Part shown: in pieces, positions 16,871-26,510 of the stretch
Position numbering within the stretch: position 1 is the stretch's first letter
How the letters are laid out: each line of letters begins with the position of its first letter
Assembly (NCBI GenBank): GCA_022241785.1
Contig: JAKOMP010000019.1
Location: 1 to 64,000 of the forward strand
Reading direction: 5' to 3'
Source: Cyanocohniella sp. LLY
Lineage (GTDB): Bacteria; Cyanobacteriota; Cyanobacteriia; Cyanobacteriales; Nostocaceae
Length of the DNA stretch: 64,000 bases
The notes under the pieces: generated by a model
The model's input: only the letters and a program-made list of their open reading frames with translations
What the model was told of the DNA's origin: nothing
Database searches by the model: none
Translations under genes and position numbers: made by a program

Positions 16871-18184
16871 TTAATAATTGCGCCCAGTGGTGGATAGTCC
16901 TTCGACGATTAGTGATGGAGTATAACAAGAACCATTCCAATCAGCATCGCCACCTAATGCGACTAATTGTTTCAAGGCTGTGTAAACATTACCTGCGACC
17001 ATTGTATCTTTAACACGTCCAATTACCTGACCCTTTTTTACACGGTAACCCAAATCAATATTGATAGAAAAATCACCTGAAATGCCATTACCACCACCTA
17101 GCATTTGATCCACAATTAAGCCATCATCCATCTGTTGAATTAAGTCTTGTAATGATGCCGTACCAGGCTGGATCAAGAAATTAAATAAACCAGGGGTGGG
17201 ATAACTGCCAAAACTAGGGCGAAAACCATTGCCGGTGGTGTTAATACCCAATTGGCGACCAGTGGTGCGATCGCAATAAAAATTCTGTAAAATCCCATCT
17301 TGGATAAAGACTAAATCAGTGGTGGGGGTACCTTCATCATCAAAAGGGCAACTATAAGGGCCAGCTTGGGGGTCTTGATAGAGGGTGAGGCTGGGTGAGG
17401 TGACTAATTTACCGAGGCGTTCTGCCCAAGGAGAAGACACCTCTAAAATGCGCTTGCTATTCAAGGCTGCTTGTGCAGTCCCCCAAAGCATATCAGCAGC
17501 TTTAGAGGTAAACAAAACAGGAAGGCGACCATTGGGGGAAGAGACATTTTCTTTAGCCCAATTTAACCTTTGTAAAATTTGATGAGCTAATTTTTCAGGG
17601 TGGAGAATGTCTCGTTGGGTTTGTCCATCGGCAACACTTAAAAAATCATCACCTCTGACCCATTCGGCTGACATATAGCAACTCAGGGTCGTATCAGTGT
17701 AGTAACAATCTAAACCTTGACTATTAATAAGTCTAGTAGTTTCCACATCACATTCCCAATCACCATTACACAGAACCTCGGGATAGACATCACGAATTAG
17801 AGCGATCGCTTCTTTGCCCCAGTTGACCAATACCTCTAAGGGTACAGTCTGGCCTAGATCTGGATAAAATGGCTGGCTGTTACTGAGCAATTCCACTGGT
17901 TCTGGCTCATTCAGTTGACTCAACGCCAACGCTCGTTCCACCATTACTTGTGCCTGAACAGAACCGTAAGCTACAGCGAGTCCTGGACGCCCATTACGCC
18001 ACAGCCTTAGGGCTGTACCTTCAGATTGACTGGTTTCTAGCTGCTTGAGGCGATTAGCCTCAAAAAACACGGGACGAGAAAGCGATCGCGACTGATATAC
18101 CTCCGCTGCTTCGGCTCCCGATTTTGTGGCTAGTTCTAGCAATTGTTCTGCTAGCGTATCTTGTGACAAGTTTTCAGAATCCAT
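16871..18184 (-). CDS. PmbA/TldE-like metalloprotease homologue
   Basis: The protein is a full-length (437 residues) member of the TldD/PmbA family, which in bacteria forms a TldD-TldE pair that degrades or matures modified peptides. Family features are AEQLLELATKSGAEAAEVYQ at the start, QLETSQSEGTALRLWRNGRPGLAVAYG, PDLGQTVPLEVLVNWGKEA, PVLFTSKAADMLWG, the FDDEGTPTTDLVFIQDGIL segment and GGNGISGDFS. It lacks the HExxxH-type motif that TldD subunits carry, so it fits the non-catalytic PmbA/TldE side. No tldD partner gene lies next to it. The gene stands alone with long gaps on both sides. Confidence 0.88.
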   Translation of the reverse strand: MDSENLSQDTLAEQLLELATKSGAEAAEVYQSRSLSRPVFFEANRLKQLETSQSEGTALRLWRNGRPGLAVAYGSVQAQVMVERALALSQLNEPEPVELLSNSQPFYPDLGQTVPLEVLVNWGKEAIALIRDVYPEVLCNGDWECDVETTRLINSQGLDCYYTDTTLSCYMSAEWVRGDDFLSVADGQTQRDILHPEKLAHQILQRLNWAKENVSSPNGRLPVLFTSKAADMLWGTAQAALNSKRILEVSSPWAERLGKLVTSPSLTLYQDPQAGPYSCPFDDEGTPTTDLVFIQDGILQNFYCDRTTGRQLGINTTGNGFRPSFGSYPTPGLFNFLIQPGTASLQDLIQQMDDGLIVDQMLGGGNGISGDFSINIDLGYRVKKGQVIGRVKDTMVAGNVYTALKQLVALGGDADWNGSCYTPSLIVEGLSTTGRNY

Positions 18185-18807
18185 GACCCTTAGTGAATTG
18201 TGGATTTTGGATTTTGAACTGCAAATGAACGCAGATAATTATCCCAAATCTTTGGTATCCATCCACTTGTATTGGCATGAGCCATTTGGCAACATAGATG
18301 GACGCAAATAATTATCCCAAATCATTGGTATCTATCCGCGAATCATCGCCACAGAGAATTTTCCCCAAATCATCAGCGTGTATCACTCTGTATCAGTATT
18401 CGGCATTGCTACGAGACTTGTGTGTACACTGTAGCTGTTACTAAGTTGCACTCCCAGATAGTAACTGAGGCTGGGGACGAAGAAGTAGAACTCTTAGAGA
18501 ACGCAACTGAGGATGAACTACGAAACTAGAGAATAGATGAGATAATTTCCGATTTTCTTGAGCTTTATTAACAGAGATCAACTCTCAAATCATTTACTAA
18601 TTCTGCAATAATTACTGTATACAGGATGCACAAATATCAAAATGGTGTAGCCTATAGAAATACTCAATGATATGTGAAAAAATTTTAATCATTTAGAATA
18701 AACTTTGTTCACAAAAGTTGGATTTTAATTGACAAAGCTCATCTTACATGTATTTCAAAAATAAAATAAAAGACCCATATATTAATAAAGTTATCTCTAG
18801 CCACTCA
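18185..18807. other. Long intergenic region with imperfect direct repeats
   Basis: ATTATCCCAAATCTTTGGTA (near 18238) recurs as ATTATCCCAAATCATTGGTA (near 18311), each followed by a TATCCATC or TCTATCCGCG tail. Near 18420-18528 a frame reads YTVAVTKLHSQIVTEAGDEE and ends ATEDELRN; it has no convincing start and may be a remnant. I saw no RNA gene. Confidence 0.5.
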
Positions 18808-19665
18808 ATGATATTGGGAAAATTTTCACGTCGTTTCTTACTTTTACAAATACTAGTTGTCATCTTGGCTGGATGCCAATCAAGGTCAAGTCCTCAGGGT
18901 ACGTTAACTGTGGGCGTCATTAATTATGGTGGAGGGTCAGAAATCATTGATCAGTACGCTAAGTTCAATAGTTATTTGGGCGAAAAAACCAAAGCACGGA
19001 TTTTGCTAGAGCCTACGTTTAATGAAAATAAAGCAATTGAACGTTTGGAAACAAAGGCTTGGTCATTGGTATTTGCTCCACCTGGTTTAGCTGCTATTGC
19101 CATCTCCCGTTACCAATATACTCCGGTGGCTCCTTTATTAGGTGTAACTAATTTACGCTCAGTCTTGATTGTTCGCAAAGACAATCCTATTCGTGAATTA
19201 CAACAGCTACAAGGACAAACAATTGCATTAGGTCAACCAGGTTCAGCGACAGGATATTATTTGCCCTTGTACAATCTTTATGGTTTAACTTTAAAGGAAA
19301 TATTATTTGCACCTACACCTCAAACTGCTTTGGAATGGGTTGCTGAAGGAAAAGCCGCAGCGGGTGCTGTCTCTTTAGAGGAATTTAAACTTTATGGTTC
19401 ACAGTTCAACCAGACAGAATTTCATATACTCCATACAGATCCGCACAATGTACCATCGGGTGTGATTTTAATTGGGCCTAATATAGAGAAAAATCGCCAA
19501 CAATACATCACCCAAGTCATCAGAGAATTTCCTGCAACTTTGGCTCAAGAAGTCGGGTATGTACCTAATGGGCAAGTACCCGATTATAAATATATGATTT
19601 CTGTCGTTGAACGGGTCAAATTTATTACTTCTGATCTCCAGACTCAGCCTGTCGATTTATTTTGA
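18808..19665 (+). CDS. PhnD-like phosphate/phosphonate-type substrate-binding lipoprotein
   Basis: This is a periplasmic binding protein anchored as a lipoprotein: LLLQILVVILAGC gives a lipobox with the modified Cys. The body follows the PhnD fold seen in phosphonate, phosphite and related importers: TVGVINYGGGSEIIDQYAKF, the YLPLYNLYGLTL hinge segment, VAEGKAAAGAVSLEEF and a terminal substrate-release helix. I prefer the internal ATG at 18808 (MILGKFSRRFLLL) to the 18748 ATG because it places the signal peptide at the N-terminus. No ABC permease or ATPase gene is adjacent, so the ligand is unknown. Many cyanobacteria carry such orphan PhnD-like proteins. Confidence 0.82.
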   Translation: MILGKFSRRFLLLQILVVILAGCQSRSSPQGTLTVGVINYGGGSEIIDQYAKFNSYLGEKTKARILLEPTFNENKAIERLETKAWSLVFAPPGLAAIAISRYQYTPVAPLLGVTNLRSVLIVRKDNPIRELQQLQGQTIALGQPGSATGYYLPLYNLYGLTLKEILFAPTPQTALEWVAEGKAAAGAVSLEEFKLYGSQFNQTEFHILHTDPHNVPSGVILIGPNIEKNRQQYITQVIREFPATLAQEVGYVPNGQVPDYKYMISVVERVKFITSDLQTQPVDLF

Positions 19666-19679
19666 GTCAAACTTTTTGT

Positions 19680-20450
19680 TTAAAAAAACAATTTAAATCT
19701 TGCTAATTGCGTGGCGATCGCTTCAGTTAATATTTTATTTAGTTCTGTACTGTCTTGAAATTGTAAAATTTGCTGTGTGGGCAAATCGAAAGGAAATTTC
19801 CCCTCCAAGTCTGGGCGCTGCATGTGAGCTAGTAAAATTTGTTCTGAGCGTTTACTTTGAATGGCATAACCAATTTCTACACAGACATTAGGACTAGGTA
19901 TCAATTGACTAGTTTCTTTGCCTGCAATGCTAGCAATGGGTGTAGTATCAGCGATAAATAACAGACTCTTACGGATTTTTCGCATAATGGCGCGACTGAG
20001 CCTGATGGGAGTATCACTTGAGCGATGAGACTCTACTAATGCTAACGGCATCCGCGATCGCAAGTTCAATTGTGCCAAACTTTTTTGCAGTTCCTCTCGC
20101 AGAGCATCACTGGCTGCGGCATACTCAGCTTGGGAGCATAAAAAAATCGTTGGTTCTAACTGCGCTAGTAATGCTTGTTTGGTGAAATAAATTTCATGAC
20201 TAATCAAGTCAATGTTAGCTACGCAATAACCGCCACTACCTTCAATATAAAATTCAATATTTTCTCCTTCTAGGTAGCGACCAAACCAGGTTGATTGCTT
20301 AACTTCGTCACTGTCTTCTAAAAAATCTGCTCGTAATGCTGATCTCAGCAGACTTTTTTTACTGAGGCGAATGTCTGGTAGGCGCTTTTCCAGTTCTGCA
20401 ATCGGCTCGTAATCTTCAATGTACCATGCTCTGAGCGCAATAATTGACAT
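19680..20450 (-). CDS. Unknown protein with a TIR/nucleotide-hydrolase-like C-terminus
   Basis: The protein has 256 residues and no membrane segment. The N-terminal half (about 1-110) is unrecognised. The C-terminal half has a pattern seen in TIR-like and related nucleotide-binding Rossmann proteins: a strand ending in LLFIADTTP, then SPNVCVEIGYAIQ, a strand ILLAHMQ, and FPFDLPTQQILQF. That order of PNVxxExGYA and PFDL is the basis of my assignment; I cannot confirm the fold. It ends 15 bases from the convergent PhnD-like gene. A link to defence is possible but unsupported by neighbours. Confidence 0.55.
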   Translation of the reverse strand: MSIIALRAWYIEDYEPIAELEKRLPDIRLSKKSLLRSALRADFLEDSDEVKQSTWFGRYLEGENIEFYIEGSGGYCVANIDLISHEIYFTKQALLAQLEPTIFLCSQAEYAAASDALREELQKSLAQLNLRSRMPLALVESHRSSDTPIRLSRAIMRKIRKSLLFIADTTPIASIAGKETSQLIPSPNVCVEIGYAIQSKRSEQILLAHMQRPDLEGKFPFDLPTQQILQFQDSTELNKILTEAIATQLARFKLFF

Positions 20451-21084
20451 AAGAGGCTATTTCAAATGTCTCATACTATTTAACTTCGTCATTAGCTTAC
20501 ACCCTGATGTACCCATCAAAACAACAACACCCAAGCATCTACTAGCTTTTGGATTTTCCTCACTTTTGTTTATACTAGCCAGGGATGTAATTAATCTCAT
20601 TACCAAATAAGCAATGAAAACCAGTTACAGCGCCCCCTGATTTTCAATCTTTGAGGAAATATCAGCGTTCGCGTTGGGTGTTGTTGGGTTTTGACGAGAC
20701 AGACATAAATTAAACAGCGTCTTTACCTCTTTGTTTATTGCAAATTTAGCTGTTGCATCTGCCAGGGAAGCTTTATAGCTTCAATTATTAGATTAGCATT
20801 CTCTAGATTAACGGTCATGCTTTTGCAACCAAACTTTACTTTTAATACTAAGTAAGTAAAGTTTATTTACAGTTGATGCTCCAGATAAATGTGTTAACTA
20901 AATTTAAAAATTTCCCCATCAAAGCTTTTTGACTTTTGTCTTCTGTGAAGTGGTACTAACTGCCTTTGTTTTTTTATTAATTTCGAGTTATAACACCGAT
21001 AAATCGGTGACGGAGGCGGCAATATTTTTGATGCGAATGCTGATAATACTTCAACATAATATGAAATCTAAATTGAGTCATAGC
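20451..21084. other. Intergenic region with one perfect hairpin
   Basis: Over 600 bases without a recognised gene. The hairpin AAACTTTACTT/AAGTAAAGTTT (20831-20841 with 20854-20864, 12-base loop) is followed by ATTTAC. It could be a weak terminator for the kinase gene on the minus strand or an operator. Near 20928 there is a TTTTGACTTTTG run of the heptamer type. Confidence 0.55.
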
Positions 21085-23844
21085 TCAGGAATTGTTTAAG
21101 TTTTGAAAAGAATTAATTTTACCTATGCTTTGAATAGGAATTTCAATCCAGAATTCTGTACCTTTGCCTATGTCCGAAATACACTCCATGACTCCGCCAT
21201 GTTTTTCGACAACAATTTGGTAGCTGATGGCTAGTCCTAGTCCTGTACCCTTGCCCACCGATTTTGTAGTGAAGAATGGATCGAAAATGCGTTTTTTCAC
21301 ATCCTCCGTCATTCCCGGGCCGTTATCAGCAATGCGAACTAGTAGCCGACATTTATCTAGAGAAACTTGAGTAGAAATCCAGATTTTTGGTGAGGAAAGA
21401 TTATTTTCTGCTTTTGCCTTTATCCCTTGCTCCTCTAAAGCATCAATAGCATTGCTGAGAATATTCATAAATACCTGATTCATTTGACCGGCGTAACATT
21501 CTACAAGGGGCAAATTACCATAATCTTTAATAATTTCAATGCTACTCAAGTTGGTACTTGATTTGAGGCGATGTTGTAAAATTAATAAGGTGTTTTCTAT
21601 GCCTTCATGCAGGTCAACAGCCTTATTATCAGCCTCATCCAAACGGGAAAAGTTGCGGAGCGATAATACTATGGAGCGGATACGTTCAGCTCCCATTTGC
21701 ATGGAAGATATAGTTTTTGGTAAGTCTTCTCGGAGAAATTCTAAATCAATGGTCTTAATGAATGAGGAAATATCAAGATTTGGTTGGGGATAATGTAACT
21801 TGTACAAATCTAAAAGTTCCAGCAGGTTTTGAGTGTAGTTATTCGCGTGGGAAAGATTACCATAGATAAAGTTAATCGGGTTGTTGATTTCATGGGCTAC
21901 ACCCGCCACTAACTGTCCTAAGCTGGACATTTTTTCAGTTTGAATTAATTGGGACTGGGTTTCTTGCAGTTCAGTTAAAGTTTGTTCTAATTGTGCCGCT
22001 TTATTTCTGGCTTCGGTTTCTGCCGTACAGCTTTGTTCATATAGTTGAGCTTGTTGAATTGCGATCGCAGCCTGATCTGCTAGCTGTTGTAGTAACTCAA
22101 TTTCTGCATCTTGCCATTTTCTGGGTGCATTGCATTGATGGGCTATCAGTAACCCCCAGAGTTGCATACTGATATTAATTGGTACAATTAAATTAGCTTT
22201 TACCGACAAACTCTGCAAAAATTCTTGATGACAAGCACTTAAAGATTCTGTTGATACATTATCAATTGCCCTAATTCTCCCCCGTAAGTAGAGACGTGCC
22301 GATTCATCAGGAAAGCAATTTAGTGGTGCTTTCATGCCTAAAAGTGACGGCCAATTGCCACTAATTTCTTCCACAATTATTTCACCAGCAGATTCACCTA
22401 CCAACTGATAAATCAGCACTCTGTCTGAATTTAGTAAAGGACGGACTTCCTTGACGATAGTTTGCAAGGTTGTTTTCAAGTCCAATGTACTGCGAATTTG
22501 CTCTGAGACTTGCTTAATGGCCTTGGTTAGTAGTAATGATTGTTCGAGTTCAGCCGTTTTTTGTTGTACCCGGCATTCTAAGTTGGCATTCAGCGCTTGC
22601 ACCTGTTGGTACATTTGCTGCTGCTGAATTGCCATTGAAAAGTGATAACACAAAGCTTGCCCCAAGGAAATTTCTTCGGGTTTCCACTCTAGAGGTTGCC
22701 CTTTTTTTTGCTCTCGCCAAGCTGCAAAAGACAGTCGGGGTAGTCTTTGTTGCTGATTTTGGTCGTGCTGTCCCGCCCATAAAATTTCGCTGTCACATCC
22801 GGCGCGAAAAATACTAATCATGCCGATAAAACTTTGACGCATATGTAGAGGAATCAGCAAAATTCCCCGAATCTCAGTTGCTTGAAACGCCGCAGTTACA
22901 CTTTGCAGACTTGGTTCTTGGTAGAGATCAGTAATTGCCCAAATATTACTTGGTTTAAACTCACCTATCCAGTTTTGCCAGACGGGATGCTGTTCAATGA
23001 CTGTATTCTCTAATTCATCAGGAAGTTGCGGTTGTGCGCCTGATGTATGTACTTCTCCACTATGTTCAATAAAAATTCTCCCCCCAACACCATTGAATGC
23101 AGTAATAATTGCTTGTAGGGCTTCTGATAATTGGATTGTGGGTAGTTGGTGCAACAACATACTCACTTGATTAATCGTGGCTTCTCGCTGTTGGTTAGCA
23201 CGGGCTTCGGTGAGTAAATTACTTTGAGCGATCGCTATTGCTACTTGATCCGCAACTTGTTGGACTACTTTCAGTTCCCGCTTCAAAATCGTGCGTGGTT
23301 GGCTATGATGCGAAACCAATAATCCCCATAATTTGGGTTTTGTTGATTGCCCTCCCAGCTCTTGATGTAAAATTGGCACCACCAGCGAAGATTGTACCCC
23401 CATTGCCTGTAAGTATTGAATATGACATGGGTCTACCTGCCGATAATGGATATTCTCTGTTGGTAAATTTTCACCAGTTTCTTTTGACTTGAGTGGTGAT
23501 AGTCCTATCCTGCCACTAGCTACATCAACTATTGAACGCTGTCGCGCTAATAACAACATCTCGCGTGCGGCTAGAGGAATATCATCTGCTGGAAAGTGTA
23601 ACCGCAGTAACGATGGCAAACGTTGTTCCTCAATAGATTCGGCAATGACTTCACCACTACCATCAGCATCAAATTGATACACCATCACCCGGTCGGTAGC
23701 CAAAAATAACCGGACTTCGGCAACAGTAGCCGCCAGTATCTCTTGAAGTTCGAGCGATCGCCTAATCCGTTTGGTGATCCGATGCAATAAACCTTCTTGG
23801 TTAAACGGTAATTGCGAATCACTGGAGTTATCAGTAAAAGCCAT
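21085..23844 (-). CDS. Multi-GAF sensor histidine kinase with candidate bilin-binding GAF domains
   Basis: The 919-residue cytoplasmic kinase has the order GAF1 (about 35-215), GAF2 (about 235-415), coiled coil, GAF3 (about 445-605), coiled coil, HisKA and HATPase. The phosphorylated His is in GVAHEINNP (about residue 651), and the ATPase boxes are NILSNAIDAL, DNGPGM and GKGTGLGLA. GAF1 carries the phytochrome-type FPADDIP motif and a Cys-His pair in DPCHIQYL (about 140-141), where phytochromes and cyanobacteriochromes attach their bilin. GAF3 also has a Cys-His pair (SACHQEFL, about 538-539) next to KANLIVPI, a cyanobacteriochrome-like phrase. It is thus a likely light sensor, though bilin binding is inferred. 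No response regulator gene is adjacent, and no transmembrane segment is seen. Confidence 0.88.
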   Translation of the reverse strand: MAFTDNSSDSQLPFNQEGLLHRITKRIRRSLELQEILAATVAEVRLFLATDRVMVYQFDADGSGEVIAESIEEQRLPSLLRLHFPADDIPLAAREMLLLARQRSIVDVASGRIGLSPLKSKETGENLPTENIHYRQVDPCHIQYLQAMGVQSSLVVPILHQELGGQSTKPKLWGLLVSHHSQPRTILKRELKVVQQVADQVAIAIAQSNLLTEARANQQREATINQVSMLLHQLPTIQLSEALQAIITAFNGVGGRIFIEHSGEVHTSGAQPQLPDELENTVIEQHPVWQNWIGEFKPSNIWAITDLYQEPSLQSVTAAFQATEIRGILLIPLHMRQSFIGMISIFRAGCDSEILWAGQHDQNQQQRLPRLSFAAWREQKKGQPLEWKPEEISLGQALCYHFSMAIQQQQMYQQVQALNANLECRVQQKTAELEQSLLLTKAIKQVSEQIRSTLDLKTTLQTIVKEVRPLLNSDRVLIYQLVGESAGEIIVEEISGNWPSLLGMKAPLNCFPDESARLYLRGRIRAIDNVSTESLSACHQEFLQSLSVKANLIVPINISMQLWGLLIAHQCNAPRKWQDAEIELLQQLADQAAIAIQQAQLYEQSCTAETEARNKAAQLEQTLTELQETQSQLIQTEKMSSLGQLVAGVAHEINNPINFIYGNLSHANNYTQNLLELLDLYKLHYPQPNLDISSFIKTIDLEFLREDLPKTISSMQMGAERIRSIVLSLRNFSRLDEADNKAVDLHEGIENTLLILQHRLKSSTNLSSIEIIKDYGNLPLVECYAGQMNQVFMNILSNAIDALEEQGIKAKAENNLSSPKIWISTQVSLDKCRLLVRIADNGPGMTEDVKKRIFDPFFTTKSVGKGTGLGLAISYQIVVEKHGGVMECISDIGKGTEFWIEIPIQSIGKINSFQNLNNS

Positions 23845-24179
23845 ATTGCCGACTATACCTAAAAATTAAAGTATAAAATTTTTTGAATTATTTTATTTGC
23901 TAGTGTTTACCACTAAAAGGTTTGATTAATCAAGGGTTAAAGGTTAAGAAAAGTTTATTAATTTACACTCAATTCTATATCTTCAATATTAAGATGCATA
24001 GAGTAAAACTATGTAAAGCAGAAAAATTCATATATTTTCTTGGTTTGAGCAAAAAACTTGACAAATTTTTAATTAATTTATCAAAAAAACAGGAATTATC
24101 ATTAGTTGAGCCGCTGTTTTTTTACAGGGGAAAGGATAAAAATGTTCCCCTGTGATCACTAATATTTAATTCAATGTAC
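23845..24179. other. AT-rich gap with a hairpin before the NADAR gene end
   Basis: The perfect stem ACAGGGGAA/TTCCCCTGT (24124-24132 with 24145-24153) lies 27 bases past the NADAR stop. On the minus strand it is followed by A residues, not T, so it is not a canonical terminator. The 77-residue ORF 23922..24155 overlaps it and has no support. Confidence 0.5.
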
Positions 24180-24665
24180 TTAATCGCACTGAAGCTCACC
24201 AGAAGATACAGTAATAAGACGTAATTGACGAATTTCTGCACGCACACTCATCAGGATTTTGCCGAGATGGTTTTGACCTGTGTTTTCTGCACCACAGCCC
24301 CAAAAATAATCTTTTGGCGAATTTTCTACTAAAATTTCGTCGCCTGTACTGAGGAGAATTTCGCGAATTTCATCATGGGTGGAAAATTTTTTGCGTACTG
24401 CTTCTCGCATCACTTGAGTTTTGACTGTCTCCCAGTCTGAACGGAGTTGGCGCGTGCTACAGCGTCCTAAAGCAGCAGCATCTTCGGGAGTAGCGGCAGC
24501 ATGAATAACAGGAATAATCACTGCATCAACACTACCCACAAACTTTTGTGCTTGATAATAATGCTCTACAGTCGGCCAATAAGTACCTTGGATATGGATG
24601 CCGTGGCGAGAAAAATTAGAAAAACAGCCATAAGGCTGCCAAACCTTGTAAAAGTATATGGTCAT
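24180..24665 (-). CDS. NADAR family protein (YbiA-like)
   Basis: NADAR proteins include YbiA, an N-glycosidase that removes reactive riboflavin precursors, and members acting on ADP-ribosylated nucleotides in phage defence. Family marks here are YGCFSNFSRHGI, WPTVEHYYQAQKF, the AAALGR segment, RKKFSTHDEIREILLSTGDEILVE, and the typical SPKDYFWGCGAENTGQNHLGKILM end. It is about 161 residues, a normal length. I use the ATG at 24665 (MTIYFYK) as start, as the upstream 11 codons look like leader. It is an orphan gene here, so riboflavin housecleaning is the simpler reading. Confidence 0.88.
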   Translation of the reverse strand: MTIYFYKVWQPYGCFSNFSRHGIHIQGTYWPTVEHYYQAQKFVGSVDAVIIPVIHAAATPEDAAALGRCSTRQLRSDWETVKTQVMREAVRKKFSTHDEIREILLSTGDEILVENSPKDYFWGCGAENTGQNHLGKILMSVRAEIRQLRLITVSSGELQCD

Positions 24666-24974
24666 TTGAAAATTGCTCTTTATATATATCAATTTCACTC
24701 TAGCCGAGTGTCTACAGCCTTTACCAACTCCTTTGGGGAGATGAGGGTATCAGGGAGAAAGATTTAAGGGACTGACAAATAAATAAATGTTCCATTACTT
24801 TTGAGGCTGGGGGAGTTGGGGAGGCAGCTAATTTTTCACGGTATCTGGAAAACCTCACTTACATCTGTGCAATTGTATATTTCCTAGAAGAGAAAGCTAG
24901 CACTGGCCTCCAGACAGAAGATATGGCTAAAGAAAAATTCTATGGTGGTAAAAAAGTCGGTTTGAGAGGTTGAG
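24666..24974. other. Divergent intergenic region
   Basis: About 300 bases between NADAR and the DUF2243 gene, both reading outward. It must hold both promoters, but I could not identify a convincing -35/-10 pair. No repeats of the window's families were recognised. Confidence 0.4.
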
Positions 24975-25475
24975 ATGGAGGTTAACAGAGAAACTGCTCA
25001 TCGGCGGATGCCACTGATTGTATCGGGAATTTTCTTGGGATTGGGACTGGGAGGCTTTGTTGATGGCATCCTGCTGCATCAGATTTTGCAATGGCATCAT
25101 ATGTTAAGCAATGTTCGTCCTCTGAAAACCGATTCTAATATAGATTTAAACATGGCATGGGATGGTTTATTTCATGCCTTTGATTGGATATTGACCGTAA
25201 TCGGCATCGCATTGCTATGGCGCGCCGGAAGTCAAGAGGATGTTCCTTGGTCACCCCATACTTTTGTTGGGTCGATACTCATGGGTGCAGGCTTATTCAA
25301 TTTCGTTGAAGGACTCATTGACCATCAAATTCTGGGGATTCATCACGTTAAACCAGGGCCGCATCAATTAGCTTGGGATTTGGGATTTCTCCTATCTGGT
25401 GTACTGCTGATTGTGGTTGGTTGGATCATGCTTCAAAATAGCCAAGATAGTTCACACGTAGAAATGAAACATTAA
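24975..25475 (+). CDS. DUF2243 membrane protein
   Basis: The 166-residue protein matches DUF2243: an opening helix with GIFLGLGLGGFVDGILLHQILQWHHMLS, then FHAFDWILTVIGIALLW, an NFVEGLIDHQILGIHHV helix and a last membrane helix (LGFLLSGVLLIVVGWIML). There are four predicted membrane segments, and repeated His-rich HQILQWHH and DHQILGIHH motifs suggest an internal duplication and possible metal or haem contacts, a reading based only on the pattern. Function unknown. A GAGAGG ribosome site precedes the ATG. It is followed 75 bases later by the aldo/keto reductase gene, possibly in one operon. Confidence 0.85.
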   Translation: MEVNRETAHRRMPLIVSGIFLGLGLGGFVDGILLHQILQWHHMLSNVRPLKTDSNIDLNMAWDGLFHAFDWILTVIGIALLWRAGSQEDVPWSPHTFVGSILMGAGLFNFVEGLIDHQILGIHHVKPGPHQLAWDLGFLLSGVLLIVVGWIMLQNSQDSSHVEMKH

Positions 25476-25550
25476 TCTCCATCTCCCTGATGTCTACAAA
25501 AATGAAAAGTTCAGTAAAATCAAGCAGTGACGATTAATCAGGATAAAAGC

Positions 25551-26510
25551 ATGGAAATGCGACAATTGGGCAACTCAAACGTGCAAATTACGCCCATTCT
25601 TATGGGAACTTGGCAAGCCGGGAAAAAAATGTGGGTGGGAATTGAAGATGATGACTCGATTAAAACCATTCGGGCAGCATTTGAAGCAGGTATTACCACT
25701 ATAGATACAGCCGAGGTATATGGAGAAGGACACTCTGAGCGGATTATTGCCGCAGCTTTATCTGATGTCCGCGATCGCGTCCAGTATGCCACAAAAGTGT
25801 TCGCCAACCATCTCCAGTTCAATTTGGTAATTGAAGCGTGCGATCGCTCTTTGCAAAACCTCAAAACTGACTACATCGACCTGTACCAAATTCATTGGCC
25901 CTCTGGGTCTTTTAATAGTGAAACTGTCCCCATCGAAGAGACGATGAGCGCTCTCAATCGGCTGCAAGAGCAAGGTAAAATTCGGGCTATTGGTGTTTCT
26001 AACTTTTCTGGCGACCAATTAATAGAAGCATCGCAGTATGGGCGGATTGATAGCTTACAACCCCCGTATTCACTATTTTGGCGGCAGGTCGAACAAGATG
26101 CTATGTCTTATTGCATCGAAAATAATATTTCCATCTTGGCTTATTCACCTCTAGCCCAGGGATTATTAACGGGGAAATTTGCCCCAGACCAGAAATTTGA
26201 CCCCCAAGACAATCGTGCTAAAAACAAACTGTTTCAAGGCGAAAACTTTCAACGGGCCCAGCAAGCTTTAGAAAAACTACGTCCCCTAGCTGCTAGCCAT
26301 GATTGTAGCCTGGCTCAGTTGGCATTAGCTTGGTTAATTGCTCAACCCCAAACAAGTGCCATCGCCGGGGCGCGTTATCCCGAACAAGCAAAAGATAATG
26401 CTTTAGCTGCGAACGTTCAACTTTCTCCCACAGAACTCGCAGAAATTGATGCCATCGGACGTATTGTCACCGATCATCTTGATAACAACTCTGTGATGTG
26501 GAATTGGTAA
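25551..26510 (+). CDS. Aldo/keto reductase
   Basis: This NADPH-dependent reductase has the full aldo/keto reductase tetrad: Asp and Tyr in TIDTAEVYGEG, Lys in YATKVF and His in LYQIHWP. The NADP site segment LAQGLLTGKF and the C-terminal SAIAGARYPEQAKDNALA also match. The substrate is unknown, since the family acts on many aldehydes, ketones and sugars. The ATG at 25551 (AGGA 8 bases upstream) is preferred over the GTG at 25527. Length after that start is 319, which is standard. Confidence 0.93.
   Translation: MEMRQLGNSNVQITPILMGTWQAGKKMWVGIEDDDSIKTIRAAFEAGITTIDTAEVYGEGHSERIIAAALSDVRDRVQYATKVFANHLQFNLVIEACDRSLQNLKTDYIDLYQIHWPSGSFNSETVPIEETMSALNRLQEQGKIRAIGVSNFSGDQLIEASQYGRIDSLQPPYSLFWRQVEQDAMSYCIENNISILAYSPLAQGLLTGKFAPDQKFDPQDNRAKNKLFQGENFQRAQQALEKLRPLAASHDCSLAQLALAWLIAQPQTSAIAGARYPEQAKDNALAANVQLSPTELAEIDAIGRIVTDHLDNNSVMWNW

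Noticed and set aside
22536-22817. ORF of 93 residues inside the kinase gene
   Set aside because: It is an antisense shadow of the GAF2/GAF3 coding region.
23922-24155. 77-residue ORF on the plus strand
   Set aside because: It has a Lys/Leu/Phe-rich composition of AT-rich intergenic DNA, no ribosome site and no recognisable motif; it overlaps a hairpin.
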